A stretch of 64,000 nucleotides of DNA from Penumbrarchaeum sp964445525 (lineage in GTDB: Archaea > Thermoplasmatota > Penumbrarchaeia > Penumbrarchaeales > Penumbrarchaeaceae). Below, one piece after another: positions 52,185-61,635 of this stretch (its first letter is position 1; each line of letters begins with the position of its first letter). The notes under the pieces are model-generated. The model made no database searches. It saw only the letters and a program-made list of their open reading frames with translations, and was not told where the DNA came from. Location: NCBI GenBank assembly GCA_964445525.1, contig CAYULA010000009.1, positions 1 to 64,000 on the forward strand. Direction: 5' to 3'. The position numbers and the translations under genes are program-made.

Positions 52185-53846
52185 ATGGCGGAGTGTGATC
52201 ATCTGGCTGCTTTCGACAGGGATACGAGGGAGCTCCTCATTGAGAGCCTCGAGGAGTACAGGAAAAGAAAGCTCCCCGATGAGAGGCTGATAGAAATCGA
52301 CAGGGAAGGAGAATTCCCTGTCGAGGGCATCAGGGAGATGTACGATCACGACACGCTGGGAATACACCTTATCCTCATACCCGAGGAATACGGAGGTCTC
52401 GGAGCCTCCAATTACGACGCCTACAGGATATGCGAACAGCTTGCAAGGATAGATCTCGGAATTGCCACCGGGATCTTCTCAACCTTCCTCGGCCTGGATC
52501 CCATAAGGGTCGGGGGAACCCCGGAGCAGAAGGAAAAATGGATGCGGAAGGTGGCGGACGAGAACCTCATCTTCGCCTACGGCGCCACGGAGGCAGAGGC
52601 CGGATCGGACCTCGGCAATCTGACGACCAGGGCAGAGAGGGTGGTCGAGAACGGGGAGATCAAGGGCTATGTCATCAACGGATCCAAGACCTGGATCTCC
52701 AACGGGGGCCTTGCAGATATCTACATGATCCTGGCAAGGGCGGAAGGAGGCTTCTCCTGGTTCGTGGTGGAAAGGGATAGAAAAGGCTGGGATTTCGGTG
52801 TTCCCGAGGACAAGCACGGGATAAGGGCTGCCGACACCGTCGCTTTTACCATGGCCGATATCCGCGTCCCCGGGGAGAATCTGGTAGGGATGGAGGAGGG
52901 CCTCGGATTCTCCCAGGCCAAGGAAGTATTCGGATACACCAGGCTCATGGTCGCCGCCATGGGCCTCGGCTGCGGATGCGAGGCAGTTGAAAGGGCAATA
53001 AGGTTCAGTCAGACCAGGATACAGGCGGGAGGGCCCCTTTCCGACAAGCAGGGATACACCCACAAACTGATAGTTCCCCACGCCGTTAAACTGGCCGCCG
53101 CCAGGTCCTACATCGAGATGGTCGCGGCGGGAATCGACGAGGGGAAGAGGGATTGGGGAACCGAGGGTGCAATTGCCAAGTACTTCGCCACAAATGCCGC
53201 CAATGAAGCTGCGGAAGCTTCTATCCAGGCTCTGGGTGGTTTCGGATACGTCAAGGAATACATGGTGGAGAAGATAAAGAGGGATGTAAGGATAACCAAG
53301 ATCTACGAGGGAACCGACGAGATAATGGAGAGAACCGTCTCCCAGGCAAGGTGGCAGGAGCATGTCAAATCCAGGGCGACCTTCTATCACGACATGGCCA
53401 GGTCCATGGAGAAAATTCACAGAAAAAAGGGGGATATCGGTGCCCATGTTATGGGACTGGCCCTGAACGGTCTGAACGTGATAATGGAGAGGTGCAGGGA
53501 GCAAAAGCTGACAAGGAACCAGCATGTATCATTCAAGCTTGGAGAGTTTTCGGCGGATGTCGAGGTCTCGATGAACTTCGTCCTAGATGTCATGGAGGGC
53601 CTGAACGAAGAGACATTCCCGTACGACAGGGAGACTCAAAAGGCCATGGCAAGGGTCAGGGCGAGGGACTGCGCCCTCAAGATAGCAAACGAGGGTATGT
53701 CGCTTGTGATGGGAGCGGGTTCGGGCGACCCCGAATCATTTTACGACGAACTGGAAATGACGAGGATCCTGAATGCTCAGAAGGGGAGGCTTTCGGATAT
53801 GGACCTTATCGCCTCCAAGTTGAAGGAGGTTTTCAAGGCTTCCTGA
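52185..53846 (+). CDS. Acyl-CoA dehydrogenase
   Basis: 553 residues. The core (about 1-390) has acyl-CoA dehydrogenase signatures: ATEAEAGSDLGNL near 127-139, WISNGGLAD, and IYEGTDEIMERTVSQ near 368-382, where the Glu of YEGT is the catalytic base. A helical C-terminal extension (about 400-553) makes it longer than the usual 380-400 residues and resembles the ACAD family members of about 550-600 residues. FAD flavoprotein, fatty or aromatic acyl-CoA oxidation or enoyl-CoA reduction. Followed by etfB after 12 bases. Confidence 0.9.
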   Translation: MAECDHLAAFDRDTRELLIESLEEYRKRKLPDERLIEIDREGEFPVEGIREMYDHDTLGIHLILIPEEYGGLGASNYDAYRICEQLARIDLGIATGIFSTFLGLDPIRVGGTPEQKEKWMRKVADENLIFAYGATEAEAGSDLGNLTTRAERVVENGEIKGYVINGSKTWISNGGLADIYMILARAEGGFSWFVVERDRKGWDFGVPEDKHGIRAADTVAFTMADIRVPGENLVGMEEGLGFSQAKEVFGYTRLMVAAMGLGCGCEAVERAIRFSQTRIQAGGPLSDKQGYTHKLIVPHAVKLAAARSYIEMVAAGIDEGKRDWGTEGAIAKYFATNAANEAAEASIQALGGFGYVKEYMVEKIKRDVRITKIYEGTDEIMERTVSQARWQEHVKSRATFYHDMARSMEKIHRKKGDIGAHVMGLALNGLNVIMERCREQKLTRNQHVSFKLGEFSADVEVSMNFVLDVMEGLNEETFPYDRETQKAMARVRARDCALKIANEGMSLVMGAGSGDPESFYDELEMTRILNAQKGRLSDMDLIASKLKEVFKAS

Positions 53847-53858
53847 GCCGGGGGAATT

Positions 53859-54662
53859 ATGATGAAGATAATAGTTCTGGTGAAACAGGTTCCCGATACC
53901 ACGGAGGTAAGGATCGATCCCAAGACCAACACCCTGGTAAGGGAGGGAGTCGCCTCGATCATGAACCCTTATGATCAATTCGCCCTGGAGGAAGCGGTCA
54001 GATTGAAGGAATCGGTTCCAGGTTCCTCCATCACCGTAATGTCCATGGGGCCTCCCCAGGCCAGGAAGGTCCTCCTGAAGGCTCTGGCCCTGGGAGCTGA
54101 CGAGGCGGTCCTTCTTTCCGACAGGGCCTTTGCCGGTTCCGATACCTGGGCCACTTCCGTGGCCCTTTCCCATGCGATCAGGAAGATCGGAGATTACGAC
54201 GCGGTATTGTGCGGTCTGCAGGCAATAGACGGGGATACGGCCCAGGTAGGTCCGGAAACGGCCCAACTCCTGGACATTCCTCAGGTGACCTATGTCGAGA
54301 AGGTGGAGTATGATAACGGAGAATTCACATTCATCCAGCAGACCGAGGAGGGAAGCAGAAAGTTGGCCGTAAAGCCTCCTTTCCTGGTTACCTGCATACC
54401 TCCGCCCTCATTCCTTCCGAGAATAGCCCCCTTTCCGGGTCTGGTCAGGGCTTCTTCACATCCCTATCGGGTCCTGAATGCGGATGATATTGATGCTGAC
54501 AGGTCCGAGATAGGACTGAACGGATCACCAACACAGGTCTCGAGGACATATTCCCCTCCACTCAGGGGAGAGGTGAAGATGCTTTCAGGCGATCCCAAAA
54601 AAATTGCACGCACGGTGGCGGACATACTTCAGGACAACAATCTACTCGAGGGGGCCGATTAG
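53859..54662 (+). CDS. etfB: Electron transfer flavoprotein beta subunit
   Basis: 267 residues with EtfB layout: KIIVLVKQVPDTTEVRIDP at the start, MNPYDQFALEEAVRLKE, DAVLCGLQAIDGDTAQVGP, and PFLVTCIPPPSFLPRI. Binds AMP or FAD with its partner EtfA, the next gene with no gap. G-rich ribosome site. It takes electrons to or from the acyl-CoA dehydrogenase ahead of it. Confidence 0.95.
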   Translation: MMKIIVLVKQVPDTTEVRIDPKTNTLVREGVASIMNPYDQFALEEAVRLKESVPGSSITVMSMGPPQARKVLLKALALGADEAVLLSDRAFAGSDTWATSVALSHAIRKIGDYDAVLCGLQAIDGDTAQVGPETAQLLDIPQVTYVEKVEYDNGEFTFIQQTEEGSRKLAVKPPFLVTCIPPPSFLPRIAPFPGLVRASSHPYRVLNADDIDADRSEIGLNGSPTQVSRTYSPPLRGEVKMLSGDPKKIARTVADILQDNNLLEGAD

Positions 54663-55859
54663 ATGGGAATCGAGATAGTAAGGGAAAACTGCGTGGGATG
54701 CGGGATGTGCGTCCCGGCATGTCCCTTCGGTGCCATCTCCATGGCGGATGGAAAGGCCTCCATCGGACCCGAATGCACCCTCTGCGGGGCCTGTGTAAAA
54801 GCCTGCAGGTTCGATGCTATCGAATTCGAGAGACCCAAGGGCAGAGGTGTTGACAAGAGTCAGTATTCGGGGATCTGGGTTTACTGCGAGATAAAGGGAT
54901 CTAAACTCACGGGGTCCTCATTTCAGCTCCTGAACAAAGCCCGGGAGCTCTCGGAGGAAACCGGCGAGGAGGTTTCCGCGGTTGTTATAGGAAAGGATAC
55001 CGGAGATCTTATCCATGCATTATCGGAACATGGGGCGGATGCGATCTACAGAGCCGAGATAGATGAACTGGATCATTATGACACCGATACCTATTCTTCC
55101 ATGATTTCAGGATTGATTTTGAAGCATAAACCCTCGATAATGCTCTTTCCCGCATCCCATGCCGGCAGGGACCTCGCACCGAGGGTTGCCTCGACTCTCG
55201 GGATAGGATTGACAGCGGACTGCACCGGACTTTCCATCGACGGGGACGGCAACCTTGTCCAGTCCAGACCCGCTTTCGGCGGAAACATAATGGCGGATAT
55301 CATAACACCCGATCACAGACCCCAGATGGCAACAGTCAGACCTAACGTGTTCAAGGCGGGGGAGCCGGTTGAGGGCAGGAAAGCAAGTATAGTTGATGTT
55401 CCCGTAAATCTTGATAGATCATCTCTCAGGGTGATCATAAAAGAGGTCATGAATACCGCCGAAAGCGGAGGAAAGGACCTGACCGAATCCGATATGGTCA
55501 TTTCCGGTGGCGGGGGTCTGAGAGGACCCGAGAACTTCGGTATACTGGAGGACCTCGCGGAGGCTCTCGGCGGTGTGGTGGGAGCTTCAAGGGTAGCAGT
55601 AGATTCCGGCTGGAGGCCCAGATCCGATCAGGTTGGGCAGACAGGGAAGACGGTGTCGCCCAGGCTATACATCGCCTGCGGAATATCCGGCAAGATCCAG
55701 CATCAGGTGGGAATGAAGAGCTCGGAGGTAATAATCGCCATTAACAAGGACCCTGACGCTCCCATATTCAAGATAGCCGATTACGGGATAGTCGGTGATC
55801 TGTTCGAGATAGTCCCTGCCATAACCAGGGAGATCAGGAATCGATCTCGCCGGTCTTGA
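54663..55859 (+). CDS. etfA: Electron transfer flavoprotein alpha subunit with N-terminal ferredoxin
   Basis: 398 residues. Residues 1-62 are a 2x[4Fe-4S] ferredoxin (CVGCGMCVPACP, CTLCGACVKACR). The rest is EtfA with GRDLAPRVASTLG and the FAD segment near 310-355 (SRVAVDSGW, DQVGQTGKTVSP, YIACGISGKIQHQVGM). Ferredoxin-bearing EtfA occurs in CarE of caffeyl-CoA reductase and lactate dehydrogenase-Etf complexes that bifurcate electrons, so flavin-based bifurcation is possible here. The 3' end overlaps the convergent FN3 gene by 26 bases. Confidence 0.95.
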   Translation: MGIEIVRENCVGCGMCVPACPFGAISMADGKASIGPECTLCGACVKACRFDAIEFERPKGRGVDKSQYSGIWVYCEIKGSKLTGSSFQLLNKARELSEETGEEVSAVVIGKDTGDLIHALSEHGADAIYRAEIDELDHYDTDTYSSMISGLILKHKPSIMLFPASHAGRDLAPRVASTLGIGLTADCTGLSIDGDGNLVQSRPAFGGNIMADIITPDHRPQMATVRPNVFKAGEPVEGRKASIVDVPVNLDRSSLRVIIKEVMNTAESGGKDLTESDMVISGGGGLRGPENFGILEDLAEALGGVVGASRVAVDSGWRPRSDQVGQTGKTVSPRLYIACGISGKIQHQVGMKSSEVIIAINKDPDAPIFKIADYGIVGDLFEIVPAITREIRNRSRRS

Positions 55860-57048
55860 CTTCATCCTCTTGTTCGGGTTCCTCCTCTTCCGGTCTCAGG
55901 TCCTCGGGCCCGTAATCAGGAAGCTCCTCCTGATCAAGGTTCCTGGTCATCTTGAGGTAGAACACAACAGCCCCGCCTATCAGAATAATGGCAACCGCCC
56001 CTCCGAGAAGAACCGCATTCCTCGTTCCGTAATTGTCATCCTCCTCGTTTCCTCCCGGATCGGATGGATCCTCCGGTGCCGGGATCCTGATGGTCAGCTT
56101 CCGGGATGGTTCCGAGTCAAGATCGGTATTATAGGCGACGATCGTGTATGTGTAGTTTGTATCCTTCACCACGAGTGTATCGTTGTAATCGAGGGTTGAA
56201 GCCGACAGCGTGGCAAGTTTTTCCTCGGGTCCCTGCTCCATTCTCCTGTAGACCTTGTAGCCGAGAACAGGTTCGGTTCCCTCATTCTGGGGAGGCGACC
56301 ATCGCAGATGGATGAAGAGGTCGCCGGTTTCTGCTGCGAGGTCCCTCGGGGGGGTTGGTGCCAGAGGGTCCAGAGGTATACGGTAAGATACCTCCTCGCT
56401 TAAGGGTGAAGGTCCCCTCTCGTTGATGGCAATGATCCTGTATGAGTATGATTCTCCCTCTTCCAGGTTCCTGTCCAGGAAAAATGGTTGGTCCGGAGAC
56501 CTGGTTATAAGATTTTGGAATGATTGATTCCCCACCTTTCTCTGGATTGAATATAGCTGTATCGGAAATCCCCCGTCATCTGCGGGAGCTCTCCAGGTTA
56601 CGTTAATGTCGCTGTTTGTAGGATCAAGACTTACCTGCAGCGGCGGGGAGGGAGGTCCTCCTGGTGTGGAGGTCACGGTGTCTGAAAGTGCTTCCTCCAT
56701 CTCCGATCCGTAAAGGGCCGCAACCGCATGAACGTAGGGTTGGCCGTTTTCCACGTCCGTATCGTTGTAGGCTTTCACCTCCGGATTCTCCAGTATCAGT
56801 GATTCCAGGGTTGCGTTGCCAACAGCCCTGTATATCCTGAATCCGGTCAGATTTTCCGTATCCGTTCCTTCCGGAAGCTCCCATGAGATGTGAACAAATC
56901 CCTTCCCCTGGTCGATTACAATCAAAACAGGTTCGTTCTGGTTCTCCTCCAGACCCGAATTTGTATCCGGTATGAAAGTGAGAAGGATAACGGTTGAAAT
57001 GAATGTGATCACCGCTGCCGATTTGAAATCCAACCCTGAGGCCCCCAT
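55834..57048 (-). CDS. Exported fibronectin type III surface protein
   Basis: 404 residues: signal anchor (about 10-30), three FN3 domains (about 40-130, 132-226, 230-325, with the PPxxPxxLxx...W...GxxPxxxYxV pattern), a short linker, membrane helix (about 345-365) and an acidic cytosolic tail (EEEEPEQEDEVKTGEIDS). Adhesion or stalk role inferred. Its last 26 bases overlap the end of etfA on the other strand. Confidence 0.85.
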   Translation of the reverse strand: MGASGLDFKSAAVITFISTVILLTFIPDTNSGLEENQNEPVLIVIDQGKGFVHISWELPEGTDTENLTGFRIYRAVGNATLESLILENPEVKAYNDTDVENGQPYVHAVAALYGSEMEEALSDTVTSTPGGPPSPPLQVSLDPTNSDINVTWRAPADDGGFPIQLYSIQRKVGNQSFQNLITRSPDQPFFLDRNLEEGESYSYRIIAINERGPSPLSEEVSYRIPLDPLAPTPPRDLAAETGDLFIHLRWSPPQNEGTEPVLGYKVYRRMEQGPEEKLATLSASTLDYNDTLVVKDTNYTYTIVAYNTDLDSEPSRKLTIRIPAPEDPSDPGGNEEDDNYGTRNAVLLGGAVAIILIGGAVVFYLKMTRNLDQEELPDYGPEDLRPEEEEPEQEDEVKTGEIDS

Positions 57049-57090
57049 GATACCATATCCCTATAATTCAGATAAAGGGTTTTGGTCGAT

Positions 57091-60000
57091 TTATCCTCTT
57101 TTGGTGATCCTAATTATGAAAAATAGCGCCAGGGCCGCAAGAACGGCTCCTGCTATTATCACGATAATAAAGGCGGGAAAACCACCGGTTTCTTCATCGG
57201 TTCCCTCCCTGACGGGTACGGAGGAGATATCTGTGGGATCACTGTAATCATCGTTTCCGGGCCTGCCGTCCTTTCCGAGGTATTCCTCCAGATTAGTGTA
57301 TCCGTCACCGTCGAGATCCCCGGTTCCGTCCCTCCTGTCCACATCCAATCCGAAGAGGTCCTCCCACCAGTCCGGCATCCGGTCTCCGTCCGAATCCGTT
57401 GTCAGGGTTACCAATCTCATGGATACCTCGGCTTCGTTCCAGTTTCCAAGGCTGTCCATTGCCTCCACGAAGAAGCTGACGGTCCCCGGAGTCATGTCTG
57501 CGGTATCAACTTCTAGGTCGAAGGGGTAGGATGAGAGGTCCTCGGCTGTGGCTATCTGCCCGATTCCTTCGGCTGAGATGGTTGCTTCTCCTATGCCGGA
57601 GGGGTCCTCCACCGTTCCCCGAAGCGTTACATTATCACCTCTCAGAAGTATGGAAGGTAGATCGGAGATATCGATAACGGGTCCGTTCGGGTCGTAGAAC
57701 AGTGATGTTTTGGATTCTTCAGTATTTCCAACGGAATCAACCGCCCTTATAATCAGCTCCAGGTCACCTTCCTGGTTTGTGAGGTCCTCCCCGACCTCGA
57801 GTTCGAAATCTCCCCCTCCCCTGATGGAGGAAGTGATCTCTTCGAAAATGATTCCGTTTGCGGACCATTCCAGAAGGGATATTCCGTTCTCATCGCTCAC
57901 GGTCCCCTCCATTTCATAGGGGGAATTGGGTCCGAAAAGAACGGTTCCCGGTGCAAAGAGGGCAAGATCCGGAGCCTCCCCGTCGAGTTCTATTGCGAGT
58001 GAGTATCCGTGGACATTACCCGAGAGGTCCTCCGCCCTGATCTCGATATCATGCATGCCGTGGGACCCCGAGGTCCTTGCCGTGTCCCATTGATATGTGA
58101 AGGAACCGTCATCCTGAACGAGGGAGGTAATGTCCGCTGCCATGTTGCCGTCCACGAGGAATGAAAGCGATTCTATCTCTATGTTGTCGGAAGCGAATCC
58201 TTCGAAAGTGATGATATCTCCGAGCCTTCTGAGAATACCATCATCCGGTTCGTCTATATCGATGACGGGAGGCTCTCCCTCGATTATATCGAGACCGATC
58301 CTGGCGGTGCCGATATTTTCGGAGGGATCCTCCGCTATGATCGATATGTAGTGGTTCCCGTATCCGATATCTGATAGGTCAAGCGTCAGTTCCCAGGAAT
58401 CCTCCTCCGGGAGCCTCATCTCCGTTCTGGTTGTCCTTTCCCCGTCAACCAGGTAGTACAGATGATCGATCATATGATGGTCGGCTGCGGTTCCCTGGAT
58501 GGTGATCGTATCGTCCTCGTGGTAGGGACCGGGAGACATACTCGAGATCCGGATCTCGGGGGCTCTTGTGTCGTTTATGTATATCAATTTGGATGAATAA
58601 TGGTAGGTAACATTGTCCCAGATCCTGCACCATGCGGTATAAGGTCCTGGTTCGATTCCGGAAGCCGTGAAAGTAGCTCTCCAGTATGCTGTTCTTTCCT
58701 CATTTCCGTAACTTTGTCGCTGAGGTACCCGCCAATCGGAGATCCCTTCTATCATGGTATGAATTTCCTCGATCCCGTTTCCTGAGTGGGCTCTTCCCTC
58801 CAGAACGACCTCGTCACCCAACTCGAATTCGTTTGAATCCATCTGGAAAAATGAAGTTGTGAAGCCAAATATATCGATGCTAACGTTCACTGTTTTTACA
58901 GTGCTCTGGGAGTATTTGTTGTTAAAAATAAGGGAAAAGGGCTGGTTGTCAATTAGAGGGAATTCAAAGCTGTCTTCATCGATCCTTTCTTCCAGATAGG
59001 AAGCCATGAAGGGGCTTCCGCTGTCATAAAGAGCCATATTTTGGGAATCCATGATAATTGCCGTTAAATCCCCGCCTCCGCCTTTATCCTCGAAAGTATC
59101 TCCTGTAAAAGGATTCCTTCCTCTTGTGATGTGGTCTTTCACCTCGAAGCTTATGTTTGCCCTGAAATCGTATCTGCCAACCTCATCTGTCAACCTTGCG
59201 ATAGGAGCCTCAGCCTGCCTGGGTAGATTGAATTTGGTGTAGTACTCCTCGCCCACGGTTGTATTCATCGCTATCTCCTCTGGAGCTATATTCGGATTCA
59301 GAGGATCCTTTCCAAGGTCCCCTCCGTCTGCCACTCCCCAGTAATTTCTATTGTCACCCACCTTGAATGACAGTTTGCCCTTGTGATCCGTGGTTGCGAA
59401 ATTGGTGGTGGTTTTGAGGTCCTCCATGTAAAACATCTCTGTTTTGAGCTCCACCAGGGTTCCGTCTGCGGGAAGACCAGCCTGATCATAGACCTCCACG
59501 TCTATGGTGGCGGTTTCGGTATAAGTGTCGGTCACATCCCAGGTGAATCCGTCTCCCCTCTGATTCCAGACGGTTGAAAGAGTCTTTCCCCAGCCCCTCT
59601 CGTAAGCTGTGGGATTGTCTATCATTCCGTCCCAGTGTATCCATCTTCCCGACCAGAACTCGTTCCAGACGTGGTCCTCTGCGGAATTCGATGTCGGAAC
59701 CACAGGTAACAGGGAAGCTCTTCCTGCAGACGTTCTGAGGTCCTGATACTCTCCGCATCTTCCGATACCCTTCTCGTATATTCTTACAGGTTGGTTGGGC
59801 CTTTCGTTGTCTGAGGTGAATGTCATTGATTGATCTATCCATTTGTTGACCGATTTTATTCCGTCGAGAAGGGTTCCGGTCTCGTTCAATAGAACAGGGA
59901 GAAGAGGTTGACCGGATTTGTTGTTGACGAAGAACCACTCCCTCCAGAACTTGCCTTCGGGTGGTGGTACGCCGTAATCCCTGTCTCTCGGCTGATCCTC

Positions 60001-60645
60001 CGCATAGTTATAATCCGGATCGACGTAGGTGGGAAGCTCGTCTCCGAGATCGGGGTGAACCACATACCAGTAGTAGATGTCTCTGGGAAGTTCCAGTAAA
60101 CCTTCTGTAGTATTGTAGGAGATTGTAGTGTAGTCTTCTTTTTCTACGATTTGTGCATATGGGACCAGTTCATCATGGGAATAGACAAGGTCAGCATTGT
60201 GAGTGATTATCTCCGGGAAGAAGTATTCGTTGGTAACTGTCTCCACGGATAGATGGGCTGCAACGAAGGCGATCTCGTCCAGTGTTTCGTTCCCTTCCGA
60301 ATCGAGTATCTCCTTGGCCAGGGCAATCGCGGGATCGAATGGAAGCACCCTGAACTTCAGGAACAGATCGTCATGGATCCATCCCGGAACGATATCAAGG
60401 GCATTCCAGCATTCCCTTGGCAATCCGTAATGCCCGCCTGGAGAGGGTATGGAACCATCCCTCCCGTCGAGGAGGACCCCGTCCTCCTCCCCAGGAAGGA
60501 TCTGCATCTCGAATTGATAGGTGTTTACTACGGTCCAGATCCTCTCGGGACTCTCCTCCAGGTCCTCCTCGCTGGAAACCTGGATAGGGATCACAGCCAT
60601 CAATACAAGTACGAGACAGGCTGTATATGATGCGGCTTTCCTCAT
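57091..60645 (-). CDS. Large exported transglutaminase-like and Ig-like protein
   Basis: 1184 residues. A signal peptide (about 1-25) precedes an N-terminal beta region and a transglutaminase-like core near 295-350, with Cys in GIGRCGEYQ, His in DHVWNEFW and Asp in WIHWDGMIDNP. Then several Ig-like and cadherin-like domains (about 370-1080, with DGE..P.I.I or DxxGN motifs), a calcium-binding stretch DSDGDRMPDWWED, and a C-terminal helix (about 1158-1178). Catalytic triad is complete by eye. It could cross-link or cleave envelope peptides or proteins. Confidence 0.85.
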   Translation of the reverse strand: MRKAASYTACLVLVLMAVIPIQVSSEEDLEESPERIWTVVNTYQFEMQILPGEEDGVLLDGRDGSIPSPGGHYGLPRECWNALDIVPGWIHDDLFLKFRVLPFDPAIALAKEILDSEGNETLDEIAFVAAHLSVETVTNEYFFPEIITHNADLVYSHDELVPYAQIVEKEDYTTISYNTTEGLLELPRDIYYWYVVHPDLGDELPTYVDPDYNYAEDQPRDRDYGVPPPEGKFWREWFFVNNKSGQPLLPVLLNETGTLLDGIKSVNKWIDQSMTFTSDNERPNQPVRIYEKGIGRCGEYQDLRTSAGRASLLPVVPTSNSAEDHVWNEFWSGRWIHWDGMIDNPTAYERGWGKTLSTVWNQRGDGFTWDVTDTYTETATIDVEVYDQAGLPADGTLVELKTEMFYMEDLKTTTNFATTDHKGKLSFKVGDNRNYWGVADGGDLGKDPLNPNIAPEEIAMNTTVGEEYYTKFNLPRQAEAPIARLTDEVGRYDFRANISFEVKDHITRGRNPFTGDTFEDKGGGGDLTAIIMDSQNMALYDSGSPFMASYLEERIDEDSFEFPLIDNQPFSLIFNNKYSQSTVKTVNVSIDIFGFTTSFFQMDSNEFELGDEVVLEGRAHSGNGIEEIHTMIEGISDWRVPQRQSYGNEERTAYWRATFTASGIEPGPYTAWCRIWDNVTYHYSSKLIYINDTRAPEIRISSMSPGPYHEDDTITIQGTAADHHMIDHLYYLVDGERTTRTEMRLPEEDSWELTLDLSDIGYGNHYISIIAEDPSENIGTARIGLDIIEGEPPVIDIDEPDDGILRRLGDIITFEGFASDNIEIESLSFLVDGNMAADITSLVQDDGSFTYQWDTARTSGSHGMHDIEIRAEDLSGNVHGYSLAIELDGEAPDLALFAPGTVLFGPNSPYEMEGTVSDENGISLLEWSANGIIFEEITSSIRGGGDFELEVGEDLTNQEGDLELIIRAVDSVGNTEESKTSLFYDPNGPVIDISDLPSILLRGDNVTLRGTVEDPSGIGEATISAEGIGQIATAEDLSSYPFDLEVDTADMTPGTVSFFVEAMDSLGNWNEAEVSMRLVTLTTDSDGDRMPDWWEDLFGLDVDRRDGTGDLDGDGYTNLEEYLGKDGRPGNDDYSDPTDISSVPVREGTDEETGGFPAFIIVIIAGAVLAALALFFIIRITKRG

Positions 60646-60760
60646 TTTATCACCGGGAACGATATTTCAGGAGAGGAGTGGGGAATATAAAAATCCTTAC
60701 GGAGAGGTGTCCAAATGTCACAATGCCTATATCGTTTGGATTTGTTGGCCGATCGTGAAA

Positions 60761-61630
60761 ATGCCCGATCCTCCCGAGTACAAGAATGTCTTTCAGAAGA
60801 TGGTGGAGCTATACAGCTTTCCCGACAAACCATCGGCCATTGAGAGGTTCTGGGTTGCTGACCTCGAGGAGAACCAGTACAGAAGACTTGAAGGACCTGT
60901 CAATGATGAGAGAACAGATTTCGGATCCGTCGAGGAGGCCGGAGAGATAATAGAGAGGTTTGCGAGGTCCTGCGGTGCTGATCTTGTGGGATTCACGAAA
61001 ATTACAGAGGACCTGATTTTCAAGGGAGCTCAAGTGAAGGGAAAATATGCCATCTCTCTCGGGTTCGAGATGGATCTCGATGACATCAACACGGCTCCCG
61101 AACCTCCCGCAGGGATAGAGGCCCTGAGAACCTACTGGAGGCTGGGGTGGATAGTGATGAAGGTGTCCGAGTTCATAAGGTCCCTGGGCTACCCTGCACA
61201 GGGACATCAGGTGAGGACCTTTCTAAACGATCCCCCCACGGTCCTCCACACGCTTACTGCCGTGAGAGCCGGATTCGGGGAGGTGGGGAGATCAGGACTT
61301 CTGATCACTCCGAAATTGGGACCCAGACTCCGGGTTGGAACGGTCACCACCGATCTGGAGCTCCCGGAATCGGGGGAGAGGACCTTTGGGGTGGAGGAGT
61401 TCTGCTCCGGGTGCACAATATGTGCCGATGAATGCAGAGGAGGTGCCATTCCATACGAGAAGAAGATGGAGAGGGGAGTGATGAAATACACCATAGATTA
61501 CCAGAAATGCCTCCCTGAATTCGCCAAATATGATGGATGCGGGATATGCATCAAGGTATGTCCCTTCAATCGGAGTAGGGATGAATTGAAGAGGTTCGTT
61601 GAAGGCATATCAAGAATGAAAAAAAATTGA
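60761..61630 (+). CDS. QueG/reductive dehalogenase-like iron-sulfur protein
   Basis: 289 residues from ATG 60761. AVRAGFGEVGRSGLLITP and RVGTVTTDLELP are the conserved loop of epoxyqueuosine reductase and RdhA-type enzymes. Two [4Fe-4S] motifs follow: CSGCTICADECRGGAI and, near the end, CGICIKVCPFNRSRDE. A cobalamin is expected from the family but cannot be seen. A corrinoid-dependent reductase of unknown substrate is likely. The open frame extends upstream to 60521 but there it is antisense to the large minus-strand gene. Confidence 0.8.
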   Translation: MPDPPEYKNVFQKMVELYSFPDKPSAIERFWVADLEENQYRRLEGPVNDERTDFGSVEEAGEIIERFARSCGADLVGFTKITEDLIFKGAQVKGKYAISLGFEMDLDDINTAPEPPAGIEALRTYWRLGWIVMKVSEFIRSLGYPAQGHQVRTFLNDPPTVLHTLTAVRAGFGEVGRSGLLITPKLGPRLRVGTVTTDLELPESGERTFGVEEFCSGCTICADECRGGAIPYEKKMERGVMKYTIDYQKCLPEFAKYDGCGICIKVCPFNRSRDELKRFVEGISRMKKN

Positions 61631-61635
61631 TCATT

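Noticed and set aside
60521..60760. Upstream extension of the QueG-like protein
   Set aside because: Antisense to the signal-peptide region of the 57091 gene and lacks family motifs.
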